From Sphaerotilus natans (GTDB taxonomy: Bacteria > Pseudomonadota > Gammaproteobacteria > Burkholderiales > Burkholderiaceae_C): a stretch of 64,000 nt of DNA. A program made the translations under genes and the position numbers. The stretch is from contig NZ_FTMZ01000001.1 of assembly GCF_900156335.1 (NCBI RefSeq), forward strand, positions 62,001 through 126,000, given 5' to 3'. Shown here one piece after another: positions 43,663 through 51,756 of this stretch. A model generated the notes under the pieces. The model saw nothing but the letters and a program-made list of their open reading frames with translations. It was not told the origin of the DNA and did not search any database. Each line of letters begins with the position of its first letter. Within the stretch, counting starts at the first letter, position 1.

Positions 43663-44429
43663 GCGAGAACGCCGCGACCACGCCGCTGGAGCTGACGGTC
43701 AGCCCCGACTTCTCGCCCGAGCACATCGCCGGCTGGTATGTGTTCAACACCTGGCTGCAGCGCCGGCTCGGCGAGCGCATCCACCTGGAGCTGTACGAGG
43801 ACTTCGCCGCGCAGCGCCAGGCCATTGCCGCCGACAAGGTCGACCTGATCTACGCCAATCCCTACGACGCGGCCATGCTGGTGCGCGAGAAGGGCTTCGT
43901 CGCCATCGCCGCGCCGCGCGACTGCCCGGACGAGGTGGTCATCGCCGTGCCTGCGGACTCGCCGGCACAGTCGGTCGAGGACCTGCTGCCGGGCACGCGT
44001 CTGGCCGTGACCCGCGACCCGGACGTCAACCTGATCGGCATGATCCTGCTGGAGTCGGCCGACCTGAACCGTGACAACGTGTCCACCGCCTCGGTGTCGA
44101 CTTACGTGGTCCTGGCGCGAACCCTGCTTCAGGGCAAGGCCGACTGCGGCTTCTTCCTGAAGGAGGCCTTCGACGACCTGAGCGCGCCGATCCGTCGCCA
44201 GCTGCGACCGCTGATGACCAGCGAGATCAGCCTGGTGCGGCATGTGCTGCTGGTGGGCCCGCGCGCCGCGCATCTGCGCGAGTCGCTGCAGCAGCTGCTG
44301 CTGTCGATGGACGATCCGGCCTCCGACGGGCGTCGCACGCTCGAGGCGCTGGGCCTGAGCGGCTGGGAGAAGCAGGACCAGGAGGACACCGAGTTCATGA
44401 TCGACCTGATGGACACCTTGATGGTGTGA
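43659..44429 (+). CDS. PhnD-like substrate-binding protein without signal peptide
   Basis: A 256-residue type II periplasmic-binding fold of the phosphate/phosphite/phosphonate-binding kind: LTVSPDFSPEHIAGWYVFNT, VDLIYANPYDAAMLVREKGF, PADSPAQSVEDLLPGTRLAV, ADCGFFLKEAFDDLS. It starts at GTG within the PAS stop (GTGA) and has no signal sequence, so it stays in the cytoplasm, unlike true ABC importer subunits; no permease or ATPase is near. It may be an intracellular ligand sensor or the partner of the PAS protein. A short acidic C-terminus (QDQEDTEFMIDLMDTLMV) could be an interaction tail. Confidence 0.78.
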   Translation: MSENAATTPLELTVSPDFSPEHIAGWYVFNTWLQRRLGERIHLELYEDFAAQRQAIAADKVDLIYANPYDAAMLVREKGFVAIAAPRDCPDEVVIAVPADSPAQSVEDLLPGTRLAVTRDPDVNLIGMILLESADLNRDNVSTASVSTYVVLARTLLQGKADCGFFLKEAFDDLSAPIRRQLRPLMTSEISLVRHVLLVGPRAAHLRESLQQLLLSMDDPASDGRRTLEALGLSGWEKQDQEDTEFMIDLMDTLMV

Positions 44430-44436
44430 ACACCCC

Positions 44437-45597
44437 ATGCTGCCTCCTCTGAAGCGCCGACTGCTCCATCTCGCGCTGGCCTGTGCACCGCTGGCGCTGC
44501 TGCCCGTGGCGTCGGCCCAGCCGGCGACGGAGCCGATCGTCGGCGAGACGGCCCGGCCTTTCCGCACGACCGTCGCGCAGGACAATCTGTGGGACATCGC
44601 CGGCAAGGTGGCCCGGCAGGCCGGTGTCGGGCGCCAGCAGGTCATGGTGGCCGTGCTGCGTCGCAATCCGGATGCCTTCGTCAAGGGCAACATCCACCGG
44701 CTGCGCCAGGGCGTGCCGCTGGTGCTGCCCTCGCTGGGCGAGCTGAAGGCGGAGGATCGCGCGGCATCGTTGGCGCTGGTGGAGGCGCATCTCGCGGCGC
44801 TGAAGTCGGGCGCAACGCTGCCCGCGCTGCCGGCGGCGGGCGAGCCGGTCGCTGCGGTGGTGCCGCCGCTGCAGGCGCCGGCTTCGGCGCCGGTGCCGGC
44901 GCCAGCGCCAGCGCCAGCGAGCGCTCCAGCCCCGGTCCCGGCTGCTTCGGGGGTCCAGGCTCCTGCGCCGGCCGCATCGATCGCGCCTGAGGCGGCGGCG
45001 TCCGCCTCCGCTGAAGTGCCGGCCGAAGCGCCGGCCTCGGCGACGATCTCCCCTGCGAGCCCGGCCGCCCGTCCGGCGGCCGATGTCGCCCGTCCTGACG
45101 CCCGAGAGGGCGATGAAGCGGCCGCCCCGGCTTCCGCGCTGCGCTGGCTGCCCTGGCTGCTGGGTGCGGGCGTTCTGGCCGGCGGCGTGATCCTGTGGCG
45201 CCGTCGCCCCGGCCTGCAGGAGGCGGCGCTGCCGTCCGCCTCGCCGGTCGAGACCCTGCGCGCCTCGGCGCCGCGCAACTTCGACGTGTCGACCGCAGCG
45301 GCCGACATGGCCCGCACCGTCGAGGCCGCGCCGCTGGTGACCGAGCTGGTCCGCCCGGTGGCCGCCGAAGGCGAGGAGGCCTCGTCGTCGGCGTCCGTGC
45401 CTGCGGCTCCGCTGGCGGGATCGATCGATCCGGAGCTGCGCGGCGCCCTGCGTGTCGAGATGGCGCGCACCTGTCTCGAGATCGGCCGCGAGGCGGCTGC
45501 GCGCGATCTGCTCGAGGTGGTGCTGCGCGAGGACAGCGGTCGCCATCAGGCGGCTGCCGCCGACATGCTGGCCCGGATGGGGTCGGCCGCGGCCTGA
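44437..45597 (+). CDS. FimV-like protein (LysM, membrane span, FimV C-terminal motif)
   Basis: A 386-residue FimV-family protein: signal peptide (1-28, cleavage near ASA), LysM-like peptidoglycan-binding region with the FimV N-terminal pattern (TTVAQDNLWDIAGKVARQAG, VLRRNPDAFVKGNIHRLRQG), Pro/Ala linker (125-215), transmembrane helix at about 233-250 (WLPWLLGAGVLAGGVILWRR), and the FimV C-terminal TPR-like motif in the cytoplasm (ALRVEMARTCLEIGREAAAR, DLLEVVLRED). FimV/HubP proteins are polar organisers needed for twitching. Shorter than Pseudomonas FimV. It is the last gene of the array, 7 bp after the binding-protein gene. Confidence 0.88.
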   Translation: MLPPLKRRLLHLALACAPLALLPVASAQPATEPIVGETARPFRTTVAQDNLWDIAGKVARQAGVGRQQVMVAVLRRNPDAFVKGNIHRLRQGVPLVLPSLGELKAEDRAASLALVEAHLAALKSGATLPALPAAGEPVAAVVPPLQAPASAPVPAPAPAPASAPAPVPAASGVQAPAPAASIAPEAAASASAEVPAEAPASATISPASPAARPAADVARPDAREGDEAAAPASALRWLPWLLGAGVLAGGVILWRRRPGLQEAALPSASPVETLRASAPRNFDVSTAAADMARTVEAAPLVTELVRPVAAEGEEASSSASVPAAPLAGSIDPELRGALRVEMARTCLEIGREAAARDLLEVVLREDSGRHQAAAADMLARMGSAAA

Positions 45598-45620
45598 TCC
45601 GGCGGGATCCGGTCCTGCGC

Positions 45621-46430
45621 TCAGAGCAGCCGGCGTGGCGAGAACTGCCGCGCCAGCGGGCCCTGCTCGGCGGCGCGTACCGCGCGGGTCAGCACCTGGT
45701 CGGCCTCGACCGGGCCGAGCGCCTCGCACAGCGCCATGTAGAGCAGGTGCACCACCTGCGACAGCTCGGCCGCCGGCAGGTCCAGCACCCAGTGCGCCTG
45801 CAGCGGCCGTGTCCACAGCTCGCGCAGCGCGCGCCGCAGCGACAGCGGCACCTTCAGCGTGTCGATCAGATTGAGCGCGCTGTCGCCCAGGTCCTGCAGG
45901 GCGCCGGGATGGAAGCGCTGCACTTCGGCCAGCGCGCTGCGCATCAGGTCGGCGCAGACCGCCTGCTCGGGCGGCAGCGCTGCGGCCGTGGCCGGCGCCG
46001 GTGCGGTCGGTGTCGCCATCGGTGCCGGCCCCGGCGCGATGCCGGCCGCCTGCATCGCCGAGGCCACCGGATGGATCGCTGCGGCGGCCGCCACCGGCGG
46101 TGCCGTGACCGGCGCGGTGGTGGCGGGCGCAGCGGGTGCCGATGTCGCGGGCGCCTGCGGATACATCATCGGCCACGGGTCCATCGGCAGCTGGTCCTCG
46201 GGCAGGCGCAGCGCCTTGTAGAAGGTCTCGTAGAGCTTCTTGCGCAGCGGCGCCTCGATGTGATGCTGCTGCGCGACCTGATCGATGTAGCGGATGATGT
46301 CCGCGACCGCGTCGCCGCGCATCGACTGATGCTGCAGGCGCAGCGCATCGAGCAGCGCCTCCTCGTCGAGCACGGGAGACAGCGCCGCGCAGGCGGCGCG
46401 GCGGCGCAGGGACAGGGCTTCTGTGGCCAT
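45621..46430 (-). CDS. Unknown helical protein downstream of amt
   Basis: A 269-residue soluble protein: N-terminal helical domain (1-90, LDALRLQHQSMRGDAVADII, RYIDQVAQQHHIEAPLRKKL), an Ala/Pro-rich linker (93-155), and a C-terminal helical domain (160-269, NLIDTLKVPLSLRRALREL, VVHLLYMALCEALGPVEADQ). No family recognised. It starts 4 bp after the amt stop on the same strand, so it is probably co-transcribed with the ammonium transporter, and it faces the FimV-like gene end to end (23 bp gap). Confidence 0.72.
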   Translation of the reverse strand: MATEALSLRRRAACAALSPVLDEEALLDALRLQHQSMRGDAVADIIRYIDQVAQQHHIEAPLRKKLYETFYKALRLPEDQLPMDPWPMMYPQAPATSAPAAPATTAPVTAPPVAAAAAIHPVASAMQAAGIAPGPAPMATPTAPAPATAAALPPEQAVCADLMRSALAEVQRFHPGALQDLGDSALNLIDTLKVPLSLRRALRELWTRPLQAHWVLDLPAAELSQVVHLLYMALCEALGPVEADQVLTRAVRAAEQGPLARQFSPRRLL

Positions 46431-46434
46431 CGAA

Positions 46435-47649
46435 TCAGGTTTCCTTGTGCAGCTGTCCCGGCGAATCCTGGAACTCGGGGTAGCCGATCTCGTGATGCTC
46501 GGTGGCGTCGAGGCCGCGCTGCTCGTTGAGCGTGGGCGCGCGCAGGCCGATCAGACGGTCGACGAGCTTGAACAGCAGCCAGGCGACCGGGAAGGCCCAG
46601 GCGAAGGTGGCCAGCGCGCCCAGCAGCTGGACCATCACCCGGGCGCCGTCGAACAGGTCGCCCTGGTAGAACAGGCCGGCGGCCAGCAGGCCCCAGACGC
46701 CGCCGATGCCGTGCACCGCGATCGCGTCGACCGCGTCATCGATGCGCAGCCGGCGCAGCGCCTCGGCGCCCCAGGTGCAGGCCGCGCCGGCGATCAGGCC
46801 GGTCAGGATCGCGAAGACCGGGCTCATCGTCGCGGCGCCGGCCGTCAGCGAGGCCAGGCCGCACAGGCTGCCGTTGACCGAGGCGCTCATCAGCACCGGC
46901 CGGCTGCTCAGGCGCATGAAGGTCAGCGCGCCGATGCCGCCCGCGCAGCCGCCCAGGTAGGTCGACAGCAGCACCGTGCCGAGCTGGCCGCCTTCGAGGC
47001 TGCCGATCGAGCCGCCGTTGAAGCCGAACCAGCCCATCCACAGGATGAAGCCGCCCAGCGCCACCATCGGCAGGTTGTGGCCGGGAATGTCGCGCACCTC
47101 GCCGTTGCGGCCGAAGCGGCCCAGGCGGGGGCCCAGCACCAGCAGGCCCGCCAGCGCGCACCAGGCGCCGACCGCGTGCACCGCGCCGCCGCCGGCCAGA
47201 TCGACGAAGCCCATCGTCTTCAGCCAGCCCGACGGGTTCCAGGTCCAGTGCGCGTAGGCCGGGTAGATCAGCAGCGACATCAGCAGCGCGAAGGCCAGGT
47301 AGGCGCCGTAGCGCATGCGCTCGGCCACCGCGCCGGAGACGATGCTGACCGCGGTGGTCGCGAACATCATCTGGTAGAGCAGGCCGACCGCATCGAAGGC
47401 CTTCAGGCCCTCGGGCGCGAATAGGCTCGTGCCGATCAGGCCGCCCTGGCTGCTGCCGAAGGCCAGGCCGTAGCCCGCCGCCCAGAAGCCCACCCCGACC
47501 AGGCAGGTGCCGAGGTAGATCTTCATGATCACGTTGATCGAGTTCTTGGCCCGCGACAGGCCGCCCTCGACCAGCGCGAAGCCGGCCTGCATGAAGAAGA
47601 CCAGGGCGGTGCAGATCGCCACCCAGGTCATGTTGATCATTTCGTTCAT
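46435..47649 (-). CDS. amt: Ammonium transporter
   Basis: A 404-residue Amt/Rh channel with eleven hydrophobic segments. The signature DLAGGGAVHAVGAWCALAG includes the family Asp and the first pore His; TWNPSGWL and NNLPMVALGG-type regions and the second His in VDAIAVHGIGGVWGLLAAGL are present. No signal peptide is obvious. ATG 47649 is used; an in-frame GTG at 47661 is possible. The usual glnK partner is absent; the next gene is the unknown helical protein. A sigma-54 promoter and NtrC-like sites lie upstream. Confidence 0.93.
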   Translation of the reverse strand: MNEMINMTWVAICTALVFFMQAGFALVEGGLSRAKNSINVIMKIYLGTCLVGVGFWAAGYGLAFGSSQGGLIGTSLFAPEGLKAFDAVGLLYQMMFATTAVSIVSGAVAERMRYGAYLAFALLMSLLIYPAYAHWTWNPSGWLKTMGFVDLAGGGAVHAVGAWCALAGLLVLGPRLGRFGRNGEVRDIPGHNLPMVALGGFILWMGWFGFNGGSIGSLEGGQLGTVLLSTYLGGCAGGIGALTFMRLSSRPVLMSASVNGSLCGLASLTAGAATMSPVFAILTGLIAGAACTWGAEALRRLRIDDAVDAIAVHGIGGVWGLLAAGLFYQGDLFDGARVMVQLLGALATFAWAFPVAWLLFKLVDRLIGLRAPTLNEQRGLDATEHHEIGYPEFQDSPGQLHKET

Positions 47650-47719
47650 TTCGAGGTTCACCCGCAGTCAGGAGGGCGTGCGCACTTCGGTGGTGCGCAC
47701 GATCGGAACCTGACAGATC

Positions 47720-47734
47720 GCAATTGCGATGCCA
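47720..47734 (-). promoter_or_regulatory. Sigma-54 (-24/-12) promoter of amt
   Basis: The minus strand reads TGGCATCGCAATTGC: GG and GC are separated by 10 bases, as in the TGGCAC-N5-TTGC consensus (one base off). It lies 71 bp upstream of the amt ATG. Nitrogen-controlled expression is the expected logic. Confidence 0.7.
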
Positions 47735-47849
47735 AGCATGGCTCAGGTCACTAGCCTTTCTTGTCGGGATTTCGACCGATGGCCCCCTGGAAACGGGAGG
47801 GTTCCAAGGGCACATCGAATGTTTTTTTGAATCAGGGCCGGTTGCCCGG

Positions 47850-47936
47850 GCGCCATGCTGGCGCATGGATTCCCTGTTATGGGGCGAGCCTGCTGCCGAT
47901 TGTTGGATCATGGTGCATTGCGCACCATGATGGATT
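47850..47936 (-). promoter_or_regulatory. NtrC-type upstream activating sites for amt
   Basis: GCGCCA-TGC-TGGCGC (47850-47864) is a perfect dyad matching the NtrC pattern GCACCA-N3-TGGTGC at 10 of 12 positions, about 120 bp upstream of the sigma-54 promoter. A second block (47902-47936) has two overlapping half-matched sites with a perfect TGGTGC-N5-GCACCA dyad (47911-47927). Distances are typical of NtrC enhancers. Confidence 0.6.
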
Positions 47937-47951
47937 GGCAGCCCGAAGAAC

Positions 47952-48857
47952 TCAGGCCGGGAAGACGCCGGTGGAGAGATAGCGGTCGCCGCGGTCGCAG
48001 ACGATGAAGACGATGGTGGCGTTCTCGACCCGGGCCGAGACCTGCAGCGCCGCCCAGCAGGCGCCGGCGGCCGAGATGCCGGCGAACAGGCCTTCCTCGC
48101 GCGCCAGGCGCCGGGCCATGTCCTCGGCGTCGGCCTGCGAGACCAGCAGCATCTCGTCGACCTGCGTCGGATCGTAGATCTTCGGCAGGTAGGCCTCGGG
48201 CCACTTGCGGATGCCGGGAATGCGCGAGCCCTCGGAGGGCTGCGCGCCGACGATGCGCACCTGCGGGTTCATCTCCTTCAAGTACTGCGAGGTGCCGGTG
48301 ATGGTGCCGGTGGTGCCCATCGCGCTGACGAAGTGGGTGACGCGGCCTTGCGTGTCGTTCCAGATCTCCGGGCCGGTGGTCTCGTAGTGGATGCGCGGAT
48401 TGTCGAGGTTGGCGAACTGGTCGAGCACGCGGCCCTTGCCGTCGCGCTGCATCTGCTCGGCCAGGTCGCGGGCGTATTCCATGCCGCCGGCCTTCGGCGT
48501 CAGGATCAGCTCGGCGCCGAAGGCCTTCATGGTCTGCGCGCGCTCGATCGACAGGTCCTCCGGCATGATCAGCACCATGCGGTAGCCGCGCACGGCCGCG
48601 GCCATCGCCAGCGCGATGCCGGTGTTGCCGCTGGTGGCCTCGATCAGCGTGTCGCCGGGGCGGATGTCGCCGCGTTCCTCGGCGCGGCGGATCATGCTGA
48701 TGGCCGGGCGGTCCTTGACCGAGCCGGCCGGGTTGTTGCCTTCGAGCTTGGCGAGGATCACGTTGCCGTGTCGCGCGGCCTCCTCGCCGGCCAGGCGCTG
48801 CAGCCGCACCAGCGGGGTCGCGCCGATGACATCCTCGACGGTCTTGTAGTCAGGCAT
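47952..48857 (-). CDS. cysM: Cysteine synthase B
   Basis: A 301-residue PLP enzyme making cysteine from O-acetylserine and sulfide or thiosulfate. The Schiff-base Lys48 lies in NNPAGSVKDRPA; TSGNTGIALAMAAA and MGTTGTITGTSQYLKE bind substrate and phosphate. The NNPAGSVKDR and LTPKAGGMEYARDL segments point to CysM rather than CysK. ATG 48857 has AAGGAGA upstream. It is divergent from tRNA-Leu. Confidence 0.94.
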   Translation of the reverse strand: MPDYKTVEDVIGATPLVRLQRLAGEEAARHGNVILAKLEGNNPAGSVKDRPAISMIRRAEERGDIRPGDTLIEATSGNTGIALAMAAAVRGYRMVLIMPEDLSIERAQTMKAFGAELILTPKAGGMEYARDLAEQMQRDGKGRVLDQFANLDNPRIHYETTGPEIWNDTQGRVTHFVSAMGTTGTITGTSQYLKEMNPQVRIVGAQPSEGSRIPGIRKWPEAYLPKIYDPTQVDEMLLVSQADAEDMARRLAREEGLFAGISAAGACWAALQVSARVENATIVFIVCDRGDRYLSTGVFPA

Positions 48858-48973
48858 CTTCTCTCCTTGGGGTCCTCGGGGTCGCGGATCGGGGCGATTG
48901 TGGCAGCAAGGGCGGCGCGGCGTGGGGCCATGCCATAATCGCCGCCGCGCGACCGACGCATCCTCTTTCTCCT

Positions 48974-49060
48974 GCCGGAGTGGCGAAATCGGTAGACGCA
49001 GTGGATTCAAAATCCACCGCCCTCACAGGCGTGCCGGTTCGAGTCCGGCCTCCGGCACCA
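48974..49060 (+). tRNA. tRNA-Leu (anticodon CAA)
   Basis: An 87-nt class II tRNA: acceptor GCCGGAG pairs with CTCCGGC; anticodon stem GTGGA/TCCAC with loop TTCAAAA giving anticodon CAA; a variable arm and T-loop GGTTCGAGTCC; CCA is encoded. A CATAAT at 48934-48939 may be the -10. No integrase or attachment-site duplication is visible. Confidence 0.97.
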
Positions 49061-49093
49061 GATCCCTCGCGGATCCCCGCAACCTCCGCCGAC

Positions 49094-49711
49094 ATGCCCC
49101 AGATCCCGCCCGTCACCAAGGCCCTGATGCTGATCTGCACCGCGCTGTTCTGCGTGCAGCTGCTGTTCGGTTTCTGGGTCGAGGCGCTGTTCGCGCTCTG
49201 GCCGCTTGGCGGTGGCCTGGGCGGCGGCTCCTTCATGCCGTGGCAGCTGATCACCTATGCCTTCCTGCACGGCAGCATGGGGCATCTGTTCTTCAACATG
49301 CTCGGCCTGTGGATGTTCGGCTCGGAGCTGGAGTCGATCTGGGGCCGGCAGCGCTATCTGCAGTTCCTGGGCGCCAGCGCGCTGGCTGGCGGCGTGATCC
49401 AGCTGATCGTGGTCAGCCTGGGCGCGAGCGGCGGCGGCCCGACGCTGGGCGCCTCGGGCGCGCTGTTCGGCCTGCTGATGGCTTTCGGGATGATGTTCCC
49501 GGACCGCACCATCATGCCGCTGTTCCCGCCCATCCCGATGAAGGCCAAGATCTTCGTGATGGTCTTCGGCGGCATCGAGCTGCTGTTCGGCCTGATGGGC
49601 AGCAACGGCGTGGCCCACTTCGCCCACCTCGGCGGCATGCTGGGCGGCTGGCTGATGATGCGCTACTGGCGCGGCCTGCCGCCGTTCCCGCCGCGTCAGC
49701 GTCGGCGCTGA
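49094..49711 (+). CDS. Rhomboid-family intramembrane serine protease
   Basis: A 205-residue protein with six hydrophobic helices. Catalytic Ser121 sits in GASGALFG and His178 in AHFAHLGGMLGGW; the L1-loop region FMPWQLITYAFLHGSMGHLF carries the conserved HxxxxHxxxN pattern. Cleaves transmembrane segments of unknown substrates. It begins 33 bp after the tRNA and may be read through from it. Confidence 0.92.
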   Translation: MPQIPPVTKALMLICTALFCVQLLFGFWVEALFALWPLGGGLGGGSFMPWQLITYAFLHGSMGHLFFNMLGLWMFGSELESIWGRQRYLQFLGASALAGGVIQLIVVSLGASGGGPTLGASGALFGLLMAFGMMFPDRTIMPLFPPIPMKAKIFVMVFGGIELLFGLMGSNGVAHFAHLGGMLGGWLMMRYWRGLPPFPPRQRRR

Positions 49712-49728
49712 GCTGAGCGCCCAGGGCC

Positions 49729-50664
49729 TCAGGCCAGCAGCCCGGTCGCCACGCTCGGGTGGCGCAGGGCGAGCCGCAGCTCGTCTTTCAGGCGCCGGTT
49801 GATCAGCCGGCGCGACTCCGACAGGAAGCTCATCTGCATCGGCGAGAGCCGCTGCTGCGCCTCGGCGCGGCTGATGCGCGGCGGCCGCGGCAGCCCGCAC
49901 AGGTCGGCGGCCAGATCGAAGTAGTCGCCCATTTTCAGCTCGGTGCCGTCGCAGGCGTGGATCACCCGCTGCGCCCGCCCGCGCAGCAGCGCGGCGACGC
50001 AGGCGCGCGCCAGATCGTCGGCGTGGATGTGGTTGGTGTGCACATCGTCCTCGGCGCGCAGCACCGGCGTGCCGCGCTGCAGCCGCTCGCGCGGGTGGCC
50101 GCCGGGGCGGTCGCCGGCGTAGATGCCGGGAATGCGCAGGATCGTCGCCTTCAGCCGGCCGCCGCGGCCTGCTTCGCGCACGCGTCGCTCGGCGGCGACG
50201 CGCCGATGGGCCCGGTCGCTGGCGGGCGCGACCGGGCGCGTCTCGTCGAAACGGGCGCCGGCGCAGTCGCCATAGACGCCGGTGGTGCTGCCGTAGACCA
50301 GCCGGTGCCCGCCCGGCGGCGCGTGGCGGGCCAGCGCCTGCAGCAGGTGGGCGGTGCGCGGGTCGTCCGCGCCCTGGCCCGGCGGCGGCGCCAGGTGCAG
50401 CACCCGGGGCGCCAGCGCGCCCAGCCGGCGCAGCGTGTCGGGCCGGTCAAGATTGCCGACGAGCGGCCGCAGCCCCAGCGCGCGCAGCGCCGGCGCGCGT
50501 GCGGCGTCCGAGGTCAGCGCGACCAGGCGCCAGCGTGTGGCCAGCAGTCGCGCCACGCGCTGGCCGACATCGCCGCAGCCGACGATCAGCAGGCGCGGGC
50601 GACGCAGCAGGCGGGTCGCCGCGGCGGGAATGGCAGGGCGCAGGCCCCGGTGGTGGTGCGGCAC
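49729..50664 (-). CDS. NAD(P)-dependent epimerase/dehydratase-like SDR
   Basis: A 311-residue atypical extended SDR: Rossmann loop LLIVGCGDVGQRVARLLATR, YGSTTGVYGDCAG, RIPGIYAGDRPGG, and a downstream THNHIHADDLA-like segment. The normal Tyr-x3-Lys is not evident, so catalysis is uncertain; such proteins are widely annotated as NAD-dependent epimerases next to rhomboid or AscD-like genes. There is no ATG near the Rossmann start; GTG 50664 with upstream GGGGCGAG is the best candidate, leaving about 25 basic residues before the loop. Confidence 0.78.
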   Translation of the reverse strand: MPHHHRGLRPAIPAAATRLLRRPRLLIVGCGDVGQRVARLLATRWRLVALTSDAARAPALRALGLRPLVGNLDRPDTLRRLGALAPRVLHLAPPPGQGADDPRTAHLLQALARHAPPGGHRLVYGSTTGVYGDCAGARFDETRPVAPASDRAHRRVAAERRVREAGRGGRLKATILRIPGIYAGDRPGGHPRERLQRGTPVLRAEDDVHTNHIHADDLARACVAALLRGRAQRVIHACDGTELKMGDYFDLAADLCGLPRPPRISRAEAQQRLSPMQMSFLSESRRLINRRLKDELRLALRHPSVATGLLA

Positions 50665-50709
50665 AATCTCGCCCCGTGGTGATGTGATGACAACCCCGAA
50701 GGATAAGAG

Positions 50710-51738
50710 ATGAATTTCACCGTGACCGTCCAGCCCTCCGGCCGCCAGTTCGAGGTCGCGCGCGACGAGGTCATGCTGCCCGCGGCGATCCGCCAGGGCA
50801 TCGGTCTGCCCTATGGCTGCAAGGACGGCGCCTGTGGCTCGTGCAAGAGCCGCCTGCTCGAGGGCCGGGTGATCCACGGCGCGCACCAGCTCAAGGCGCT
50901 CAGCGCCGAGGAGGAGGCCGCCGGCCTGATCCTGAGCTGCTGCGCCACGCCGCAGACCGACTGCGTCATCGAGTCGCGCCAGGTCACGGCCGCCGACCAG
51001 TTCCCGGTGCTGAAGATGCCCACGCGGGTGATCTCGATCACGCGCGCGGCCGACGATGTCGCGGTGCTGAAGCTGCAGCTGCCGGCCAACCAGGCCTTCC
51101 AGTACCACGCGGGCCAGTACGTCGAGTTCATCCTGCGCGACGGCGCGCGCCGCAGCTACTCGATGGCCAGCGCGCCCGAGCTGGCGCAGGGCGTCATGGA
51201 GCTGCACATCCGCCACATGCCGGGCGGGCGCTTCACCGACCATGTCTTCGGCGCGATGAAGGAGAAGGAGATCCTGCGCATGGAAGGGCCGTTCGGCACC
51301 TTCTTCCTGCGCGAGGACAGCGCCAAGCCGGTGGTGATGCTCGCTTCGGGCACGGGTTTTGCGCCGATCAAGGCGCTGATCGAGCACATGGAGGCCAAGG
51401 GTCTGACGCGGCCGACGGTGCTGTACTGGGGCGCGCGCAAGGCGGCCGATCTCTATCTGCGCGACTGGGCCGAGGCGGCGGTCGCACGGCTGCCGTGGCT
51501 GCGCTTCGTGCCGGTGCTCTCCGAGCCGGACGCGGGCTGGGACGGGCGCACCGGCTTTGTCCATCAGGCGGTGATGGCCGATCTGCCCGATCTGTCGGGC
51601 CATCAGGTCTACGCCTGCGGCGCGCCGGTGATGGTGCAGTCGGCACAGCGCGACTTCGTCGCGGCCTGCGGTCTGCCGGAGGAGGAATTCTTCGCCGATG
51701 CCTTCACCAGCGAGGCGGACAAGGTGGCGGGGGGCTGA
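50710..51738 (+). CDS. 2Fe-2S ferredoxin / FAD-NAD(P) reductase fusion (CDP-6-deoxy-delta-3,4-glucoseen reductase-like)
   Basis: A 342-residue electron-transfer protein. N-terminal plant-type ferredoxin (1-90) with cluster Cys37, Cys42, Cys45 and Cys77 (YGCKDGACGSCKSRLL); FAD domain (100-195) with RRSYSMASAP; NAD(P) domain (200-330) with VMLASGTGFAPIKALIEH. The family is often named after the AscD/RfbI E3 reductase, but in beta-proteobacteria it usually stands alone as a general oxygenase-type reductase. It lies 26 kb from the CDP-sugar operon. ATG 50710 has AAGGATAAGAG upstream. Confidence 0.9.
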   Translation: MNFTVTVQPSGRQFEVARDEVMLPAAIRQGIGLPYGCKDGACGSCKSRLLEGRVIHGAHQLKALSAEEEAAGLILSCCATPQTDCVIESRQVTAADQFPVLKMPTRVISITRAADDVAVLKLQLPANQAFQYHAGQYVEFILRDGARRSYSMASAPELAQGVMELHIRHMPGGRFTDHVFGAMKEKEILRMEGPFGTFFLREDSAKPVVMLASGTGFAPIKALIEHMEAKGLTRPTVLYWGARKAADLYLRDWAEAAVARLPWLRFVPVLSEPDAGWDGRTGFVHQAVMADLPDLSGHQVYACGAPVMVQSAQRDFVAACGLPEEEFFADAFTSEADKVAGG

Positions 51739-51756
51739 GCCCTTCGCGCAAAGCAA

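Noticed and set aside
45597-45620. Intrinsic terminator between the FimV-like gene and the facing unknown gene
   Set aside because: The 23-bp gap has GATCCGG repeats but no stem followed by a T-run.
48974-49060. tRNA-Leu as an integration site of a mobile element
   Set aside because: No integrase and no repeated tRNA 3' end nearby; housekeeping genes follow on both sides.
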